Source: an uncultured Clostridia bacterium | Lineage (GTDB): Bacteria > Bacillota > Clostridia > Christensenellales > Borkfalkiaceae | DNA: 45,494 nucleotides | Direction of reading: 5' to 3' | NCBI GenBank assembly: GCA_944342055.1 | Contig: CALVME010000009.1 | Span: 1-45,494, forward strand | Part shown: positions 40,309 through 45,494 of the stretch, in pieces | Position numbering within the stretch: the stretch's first letter is position 1 | How the letters are laid out: the number at the start of each line of letters is the position of its first letter | Position numbers and translations under genes: made by a program | The notes under the pieces: model-generated | Told to the model about the DNA's origin: nothing | The model's database searches: none | Seen by the model: only the letters and a program-made list of their open reading frames with translations

Positions 40309-41159
40309 AACAGCGCCGAGAGGTTGTCCTTGATCTTGGCGGCGACTTCGGGCTTATTCATCGAATAGACATGCACGCCCTTCACGCCGTTGGCGAACAG
40401 ATCGACGATCTGCTCCGTCGCAAACGCAATTCCCGCCTGCGCCAGCGCTGCGGGATCGTCCCGATACTTGTCGATGATGCGGCGGAAGCGCTGGGGAAGC
40501 GCCGTCCCCGAGATCGCGCAGATGCGTCTGATCTGCTTCGCGTTCGTCACGGGCATGATGCCTGCGACGATGGGCACGTCGATGCCCGCCTCGCGTGCGC
40601 GGTACAGGAAGTTGTAAAAAATATCGTTGTCGAAGAACATCTGCGTCGTCAGAAATTCACAGCCCTCGTCCACCTTCTCTTTCAGATGCCGCACATCGTC
40701 CATCCAGGTCGCGCTCTCGGGGTGTCCCTCGGGATAGCAGGCTCCGCCGATGCAGAAATCTCCCCTGCCGCGAATTTCGGCGACGAGCTCGGACGCATAG
40801 CGATAGACGAGCGGGCTCTCCATGTCCGCGGGAATGTCGCCGCGCAGGGCGAGCACGTTCTCCACGCCCGCCTCTCTGAGGGCGGCAAGTTCGTTCTCCA
40901 CCCGTTCGCGCGTGGAGGACACGCAGCTCAGATGGGCGAGCGGCGTCACGCCCAGTCCCTTCAGCCGTTTTGCGATCTCCGTCGTATAGGCGGAAGTGCC
41001 TCCGCCCGCGCCGTACGTCACGCTCATGAAGGAGGGGGAAAGCCCGGCAATCTGCTCGATCGCCTCTTTGACCGAATCGAATCGGTCGCTCGTCTTGGGG
41101 GGGAACACCTCGAACGAGAGGCTGGGTCTCTCCCCGTGCAATATATCGATAATCTTCAT
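40305..41159 (-). CDS. metF: 5,10-methylenetetrahydrofolate reductase
   Basis: FAD enzyme reducing methylene-THF to 5-methyl-THF, the methyl donor for MetH. It has 284 residues, typical of bacterial MetF. Motifs: SFEVFPPKTSDRFD, FMSVTYGAGGGTSAYT, LALRGDIPAD, CIGGACYPEGHPES and FLTTQMFFDND. ATG 41159 has CGGAG upstream. The open frame continues 34 codons but crosses the promoter. It is first in the metF–activator–metH operon. The leader is about 20 bases, too short for a SAM or cobalamin riboswitch. Confidence 0.96.
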   Translation of the reverse strand: MKIIDILHGERPSLSFEVFPPKTSDRFDSVKEAIEQIAGLSPSFMSVTYGAGGGTSAYTTEIAKRLKGLGVTPLAHLSCVSSTRERVENELAALREAGVENVLALRGDIPADMESPLVYRYASELVAEIRGRGDFCIGGACYPEGHPESATWMDDVRHLKEKVDEGCEFLTTQMFFDNDIFYNFLYRAREAGIDVPIVAGIMPVTNAKQIRRICAISGTALPQRFRRIIDKYRDDPAALAQAGIAFATEQIVDLFANGVKGVHVYSMNKPEVAAKIKDNLSALL

Positions 41160-41178
41160 AGAATCACTCCGTCTTTTT

Positions 41179-41207
41179 ATTATAACAAATTCCTCGCGCT
41201 TTGTCTC
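41179..41207 (-). promoter_or_regulatory. Promoter of metF–activator–metH
   Basis: Minus strand GAGACA (41207-41202), 17-base spacer, TATAAT (41184-41179). Confidence 0.65.
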
Positions 41208-41306
41208 GCAAATGCGCCGCAAAATTCGAATTTTTTTTACAGCCGCCTCTTTTCGGGACAATTTGTGAAAATATGAAAAAATTTAAAATAATTTTCAAAA
41301 ACACTA

Positions 41307-41335
41307 TTGAAATTGATAGAAATATATACTATAAT
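41307..41335 (+). promoter_or_regulatory. Promoter of the EF-G-like gene
   Basis: TTGAAA (41307-41312), 17-base spacer, TATAAT (41330-41335), set in an AT-rich stretch 41240-41370. Confidence 0.75.
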
Positions 41336-41373
41336 AGCTTTATATTAAACAATTACTGTTAAGGGAGAACATT

Positions 41374-43425
41374 ATGAGCATCAAACCTACAGACATCCGC
41401 AACATTGCCGTCATCGGTCACAGCGGCGAGGGCAAAACCACCCTGTGCGAGGCAATGCTGTTCAACGGCGGCGCCATAGACCGCATGGGCAAAGTGACGG
41501 ACGGCACGACCGTCATGGATTATGACGATCTCGAAAAGGCAAAAAAGTCTTCCGTCTATGCGTCCGTCGCTTACCTCATCTGGAAAGGCGTCAAGATCAA
41601 CCTGCTCGATCTGCCCGGATTTTACGACTTTGAAGGCGAACGCCGCGAAGGTCTTACGGCGGCGGGCGGCGCCCTGCTCGTCATCGGTGCGAACGGAAGC
41701 ATCCCCGTAGGCGCGGAGAGCGTCGTGGAGACCTGCCGCAGAATGCATAAGCCGCTCGTCATCTTCATCAACGGCATGGACAAAGACAACGCCGACTACG
41801 TCGGCACCGTGCGCGCTCTGCGCGAGCGGTATCCCGGCAAGATCGCGCCCATTCAGATTCCCATCATGACGGGCGGAAAGATGACGGGCTTTGTCAACGC
41901 TCTGCAGGACAAGGCGTACCGATTCTCTTCGCAAGGTCCGCAGGAGATCCCCATCCCCGACGACATGATCTCCCAGACGGAAGAGATGCAATACAGCCTC
42001 ATGGAAACGGCGGCGGAAAACGACGACGGTCTGCTCGACAAATATTTCGAGACCGGTCACCTCACCCGCGAAGAGGCCATTCACGGCATTCGCAAAGGCA
42101 TCGCCTCCATCAATACCGTACCCGTGCTCGCGGGCAGCGCCCTGCAGAACCGCGGCGTCATCAACCTGCTCAACGAGATCGTGCGCTACATGCCGACCGC
42201 AGAAGAGCGGAGCGGCGTGTTCGCCACCGACCTCGATCTCGATCAGCTCGTCTCCGTCAACTGTGAAGAAGACGCACCGTTCGCGGCACAGGTCTTCAAG
42301 ACGGTGTCCGATCCCTATTCGGGAAAACTCAACTACATCAAAGTATTCCGCGGCAATCTCCGCTCGGGCATGACCGTCAAAAACAGCAAAACGGGCAAGG
42401 AAGAGCGCATCGGGCAGATCTACCTCTTGCGCGGCAAAAAGAACGAGCTGGTCACCGAGTTAACCGCAGGCGACATCGGCGCCGTCAACAAACTCTCCGA
42501 GACCAACACGAACGACACGCTCTGCGACGTGAGCACCAACATTCTCTTTGATCCCATCACCTTCCCCAAACCCACCCTTTCCATGGCGGTGTTCGCAGAA
42601 AAGAAGGGGGAAGAGGAAAAACTCGTCGCGGGGCTCAGCAAGATCGCAGAAGAAGATTACACGTTCTCCTTTGAAAAGGCAGAGACGGGCGAACTCATCA
42701 TCAAGGGGCAGGGAGAAGTACAGCTCGACCTCGTCGGCAAAAAGCTCAAACAGCGCTACGGCATCGGCATCACGCTGGCAGAGCCGAAGATCGCCTACAA
42801 GGAGACCATCCGATCTGTCGCCAACGCCGAAGGCAAGCACAAAAAGCAGTCGGGCGGACACGGACAATACGGACACTGCAAGATACGCTTCGAACCCTGC
42901 GAAGAGGAATTCGTCTTCGAAGAGGAAGTCGTCGGCGGCGCAGTTCCCAAGCAATACATCCCCGCCGTCGAAAAGGGACTGCGCGAATGCATATCGAAAG
43001 GCCCCCTCGCGGGCTATCCCGTCACGGGGCTGAAAGCCGTGCTCACGGACGGAAGCTATCACGACGTAGACTCCTCGGAAATGGCGTTCAAGCTCGCCGC
43101 CGCGCTCGCCTATAAGGACGGACTGAAAAACGCTTCTCCCGTCCTGCTCGAGCCCATCGTCAAGCTGAAGGTCGCCGTTCCCAACGGATATTTGGGCGAC
43201 GTCATGGGCGACATCAACAAGCGGCGCGGCCGCATCGTCGGCACGAGCGCCGAGGGCGAGACCGCCATCGTGACAGCGGAAGTTCCCCTCGCAGAGATCA
43301 CCAAGTACACCACCGACCTGCGCGGCTTTACGCAGGGCAAGGGCAGATTCTCCATCGAGCCGCTCCGCTACGAGGAAGTTCCCTATCAGATCGCGGAGAA
43401 GATCATCGCCTCCAGAGCGGAATGA
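41374..43425 (+). CDS. EF-G-like translational GTPase (non-canonical paralogue)
   Basis: Protein of 683 residues with the five-domain EF-G layout, but divergent G motifs. The P-loop is GHSGEGKTT (15-23) instead of AHIDAGKTT. G3 is DLPGFYDF, lacking the catalytic His of DTPGH. G4 is NGMD (133-136), where NKxD is normal. Domain IV contains SGGHGQYGHCKIRFEP and domain V IVGTSAEGE plus LRGFTQGKGRFSIEP. Clostridial genomes often carry such an EF-G-like protein besides true FusA. The role may be ribosome rescue, recycling or regulation, and is not established. ATG 41374 has GGGAG upstream; single gene with its own promoter and terminator. Confidence 0.88.
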   Translation: MSIKPTDIRNIAVIGHSGEGKTTLCEAMLFNGGAIDRMGKVTDGTTVMDYDDLEKAKKSSVYASVAYLIWKGVKINLLDLPGFYDFEGERREGLTAAGGALLVIGANGSIPVGAESVVETCRRMHKPLVIFINGMDKDNADYVGTVRALRERYPGKIAPIQIPIMTGGKMTGFVNALQDKAYRFSSQGPQEIPIPDDMISQTEEMQYSLMETAAENDDGLLDKYFETGHLTREEAIHGIRKGIASINTVPVLAGSALQNRGVINLLNEIVRYMPTAEERSGVFATDLDLDQLVSVNCEEDAPFAAQVFKTVSDPYSGKLNYIKVFRGNLRSGMTVKNSKTGKEERIGQIYLLRGKKNELVTELTAGDIGAVNKLSETNTNDTLCDVSTNILFDPITFPKPTLSMAVFAEKKGEEEKLVAGLSKIAEEDYTFSFEKAETGELIIKGQGEVQLDLVGKKLKQRYGIGITLAEPKIAYKETIRSVANAEGKHKKQSGGHGQYGHCKIRFEPCEEEFVFEEEVVGGAVPKQYIPAVEKGLRECISKGPLAGYPVTGLKAVLTDGSYHDVDSSEMAFKLAAALAYKDGLKNASPVLLEPIVKLKVAVPNGYLGDVMGDINKRRGRIVGTSAEGETAIVTAEVPLAEITKYTTDLRGFTQGKGRFSIEPLRYEEVPYQIAEKIIASRAE

Positions 43426-43460
43426 TTCCGCTTTTGCCATTGCGCCTGCGGGCGCAAAGC

Positions 43461-43488
43461 AAAAAACCGCCGTTTTCGGCGGTTTTTT
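43461..43488 (+). terminator. Terminator after the EF-G-like gene
   Basis: CCGCCG/CGGCGG stem with a TTTT loop, preceded by six As and followed by six Ts. A second short hairpin (GCGCC/GGCGC) lies just before it. Confidence 0.88.
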
Positions 43489-43570
43489 GCGCTTCGCACG
43501 GACACATACGAAAAACGGGGCGTTTTGTCTTCGCTCCCTCGCGGGCGCGGCGCATCCGAAGAACCGAAAC

Positions 43571-43595
43571 AAAGAGAGAGGCGACCGCCTCTCTC
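43571..43595 (-). terminator. Probable terminator of the GH31 gene
   Basis: Perfect 10-bp stem (43574-43583 with 43586-43595), starting eight bases after the GH31 stop on the minus strand. The following T-run is interrupted (TTTGTTTC). Confidence 0.6.
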
Positions 43596-43602
43596 CTGTC
43601 TT

Positions 43603-45494
43603 TTAATTTCTGCGTTTTTTCTGTTTTCTGAATACGGGAATGGTGTCGAGCGGCGCGGCGACCGTACAGGTCAACCCGCCCGGATACACCGTGCCGTCTT
43701 CCGCGACCCAGTCCGCCTCCTTCGGGAAATACACTTCGCGCATGCGGATGCCCACATGGAAGACGGGGCAGACGAGAATATCGTGTCCGAAGAGGAATTC
43801 TTCGTGATCTTCCCAGCAAGTTTTATCCTGCGGGAAATCGTAGAAGAGCGGTTTGATGACGGGAGTGCCCTTCTCGTGCGCCTCGCGCATCGCCTCGCGG
43901 ATGTAATCCTTCATGGAGTCGCGCACATGGATGTATTTCGTCATGGCGTCGCTGATGTACGGCGGATAAGACCAGACCTCGTTGTCCGCGCCGGAAGCGC
44001 ACATACCTCCGCCGTCCGTGCCGATGGGCGGCTTGTCGTGCGGATCTCTGTCGCCGTGCAGGCGCATGACGGGAAGGTACGTCGCAAACTGGAACCAGCG
44101 CAGCAACAGCTCCCAGAAGGCGGGCTCCTTGATGTTGCCGCCGTGGAAACCGCCGATGTCCGCCGTCCACCAGGGAATGCCCGCAAGCCCCATGTGCAGC
44201 CCCGCCGCATACTGATTTTTCAGCTGCGTGAACGTGGAAGGCACGTCTCCCGACCATACCAGCGCGCCGTATTTGGCGGAACCTGCCCAGGCACAGCGGA
44301 TGAGATTGATGGGAAGTTCTTCCCCGTCCGCCTTTTCACCTTCATAGAAGGCGCGCGCATAATGTACGGGATAGCGGTTCGCGCACTCGAGCGCGGGGCC
44401 CTCGTAATAGCGGTAAATATCCCAATCCGCCTTCGTGTATTCGGGCTCCGCTTCGTCCAGCCAGAACAAGCCGACGCCCTTGTCCCGATAATTGTTTTTA
44501 CAGATCTTCCAAAGGTACTCGCGCGCCTCGGGATTCGTCATGTCGATGAACTGCTCGAAGCCGAAACAATCCATCGTCACGGGCAGGCCCTTGTCGCACC
44601 GCACGAGGAGATCGCGCTCCTGCATCTCCCGATAATGCACGCTCTTTCTGTCCACCGTCGGCCAGACGGAGACCATGAGTTTGACGCCCATTTCCTCCAA
44701 CTCGCGCGCCATTCCTTCGGGATCCGGCCAATAGCGCGGGTCGTAGCACCAATCGCCCTGCTGCGTCCAGTGGAAGAAGTCCACCACGATGACGGAGAGG
44801 GGAATGTTTCTCTTTTTATACTCTCTCGCGACGGAGAGGAGCTCGTCCTGCGTCGCATAGCGCAGCTTGCACTGCCAGAACCCCATGGCGTAGTCCGGCA
44901 TCATGGGAGGAAGTCCGACCACGGCGGCGTAGCGCTCCAGGATCTGCGCGGGCGTATCCCCCGCAGTCACCCAGTAATCGATCTGCCGCGTCGAATACGC
45001 TTCGAATTCGGTGAAATTCGTCCCGAGCGAAGCACGCCCGATCGCGGGGTTGTTCCAAAAGAACCCGTAGCCTTTGGAGGAAAGCAGGAAAGGCACGCTC
45101 GCCTGCGTGTTCTTCTGTTCAAGTTCGAGCACGCTGCCCTTTAAGTCGAGGCGGGACTGCTGATACTGCCCCATGCCGAAGAGCTTTTCGTCGTTCGCTT
45201 CAAAGCGGACGGAGACGCGATAGCGGTCCCCTCCCGCCGCCGCATATGTACGGGCGGCGCGGCGCATCATCGTGATCTGATCGAGATCGCGCCAATTCTC
45301 CGTCCCGTAATCCCAGGAGCGGTAATATTCCTTCAGAAGCAATTTGTCCTCTTTGTTGTAGAAGGAGATCTTTCCGTAATCCGTAATGATCGCCTGGATG
45401 TCTCCGTTCTCTATATTCGCCTCCGTCTCGCTGAGCGTTATCTTTGCAGGTCTCTGCATCGGCGTGTCCAGCGCCCAAGGCAAATCGGCAAACT
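43603..45494 (-). CDS. Glycoside hydrolase family 31 enzyme, 5' end off the window
   Basis: Alpha-glucosidase/alpha-xylosidase superfamily. About 630 residues are visible and the frame is still open at the right edge, so the true start lies outside; the TTG at 45483 is not a credible start. A beta-sandwich (about 10-175, with KLFGMGQYQQ) precedes the barrel: MPDYAMGFWQCKLRY, SVIVVDFFHWTQQGDW, the nucleophile region GLFWLDEAEPEY and the acid/base Asp in VWSGDVPSTF. MRLHGDRDPH and the C-terminal GHDILVCPVF follow. The WLDEAEPE form resembles alpha-xylosidases and transglucosidases more than maltases, but substrate cannot be fixed. No signal peptide can be judged. Confidence 0.93.
   Translation of the reverse strand, partial: FADLPWALDTPMQRPAKITLSETEANIENGDIQAIITDYGKISFYNKEDKLLLKEYYRSWDYGTENWRDLDQITMMRRAARTYAAAGGDRYRVSVRFEANDEKLFGMGQYQQSRLDLKGSVLELEQKNTQASVPFLLSSKGYGFFWNNPAIGRASLGTNFTEFEAYSTRQIDYWVTAGDTPAQILERYAAVVGLPPMMPDYAMGFWQCKLRYATQDELLSVAREYKKRNIPLSVIVVDFFHWTQQGDWCYDPRYWPDPEGMARELEEMGVKLMVSVWPTVDRKSVHYREMQERDLLVRCDKGLPVTMDCFGFEQFIDMTNPEAREYLWKICKNNYRDKGVGLFWLDEAEPEYTKADWDIYRYYEGPALECANRYPVHYARAFYEGEKADGEELPINLIRCAWAGSAKYGALVWSGDVPSTFTQLKNQYAAGLHMGLAGIPWWTADIGGFHGGNIKEPAFWELLLRWFQFATYLPVMRLHGDRDPHDKPPIGTDGGGMCASGADNEVWSYPPYISDAMTKYIHVRDSMKDYIREAMREAHEKGTPVIKPLFYDFPQDKTCWEDHEEFLFGHDILVCPVFHVGIRMREVYFPKEADWVAEDGTVYPGGLTCTVAAPLDTIPVFRKQKKRRN

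Noticed and set aside
41160-41240. SAM or cobalamin riboswitch before metF
   Set aside because: The -10 is about 20 bases from the ATG and no conserved riboswitch core is visible upstream.
1-45494. tRNA, rRNA, CRISPR array, transposase or prophage genes
   Set aside because: I looked for cloverleaf 3' ends, regularly spaced repeats and DDE or integrase motifs on both strands and found none.

Overview
This 45.5-kb window is ordinary-looking bacterial chromosome, densely coded and GC-rich. No rRNA, tRNA, CRISPR, insertion sequence, prophage or attachment site is visible. The gene content points to an anaerobic member of the Bacillota (Clostridia in the broad sense). Evidence includes rpmE–DUF1385–prmC–prfA gene order, a CotF-type spore-coat protein, PerR with a rubredoxin-first rubrerythrin, formate–tetrahydrofolate ligase, a DUF5685/J-protein cluster, a DUF3343 protein, and a methionine synthase whose reactivation domain is a separate gene. 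The combination of high GC, phosphoketolase and GlnRS would fit a gut Christensenellales-like lineage, but that placement is inference only.

Layout, left to right. (1) 1-5.3 kb, minus strand: an rRNA uracil methyltransferase cut by the left edge, a hexapeptide acetyltransferase, and a trpS–DUF5685–J-like protein–membrane protein operon. (2) 5.4-8.9 kb, minus: threonine synthase, a small P-loop protein and an AspC-type aminotransferase, mostly with their own promoters and terminators. (3) 9.0-13.6 kb, minus: rpmE, a DUF1385–PrmC fusion, prfA and two membrane proteins, with overlapping ends. (4) 13.6-16.1 kb, plus: a zinc-depleted MDR dehydrogenase, a Cof-type HAD phosphatase and a YfcE-type phosphodiesterase. 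(5) 16.1-20.8 kb, minus: queH, phosphoketolase xfp and an iron-type alcohol dehydrogenase. (6) 20.8-24.7 kb: a degenerate phosphoribosyltransferase, a short ProB-like kinase, a small lipoprotein, a RecD-like helicase and a VOC protein. (7) 24.7-31.6 kb, minus: two GT-C membrane glycosyltransferases, GH36 alpha-galactosidase, spore-coat genes, nth and DUF3343. (8) 31.6-41.2 kb: a cysteine-desulfurase-like enzyme, then fhs–glnS, perR–rubrerythrin and metF–activator–metH on the minus strand. (9) 41.3 kb to the end: an EF-G-like GTPase and a GH31 glycosidase cut by the right edge.

Functionally, fhs, metF and metH form a one-carbon-to-methionine route. perR and rubrerythrin form a peroxide-defence unit. 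rpmE/prmC/prfA/trpS/glnS/EF-G-like/RlmD/QueH serve translation. GH36, GH31 and xfp suggest use of plant oligosaccharides and sugar phosphates.

The most unusual signals are three unrelated genes (queH, the RecD-like helicase, nth) whose ATG lies exactly six bases after a good -10 hexamer, so their mRNAs should be leaderless. There are also several family members with altered active-site motifs: a J-like protein without HPD, an MDR enzyme without catalytic zinc ligands, a PRTase without the acidic PRPP motif, and an EF-G-like GTPase with an altered G4 motif. I see no clear multi-gene defence or mobile system.
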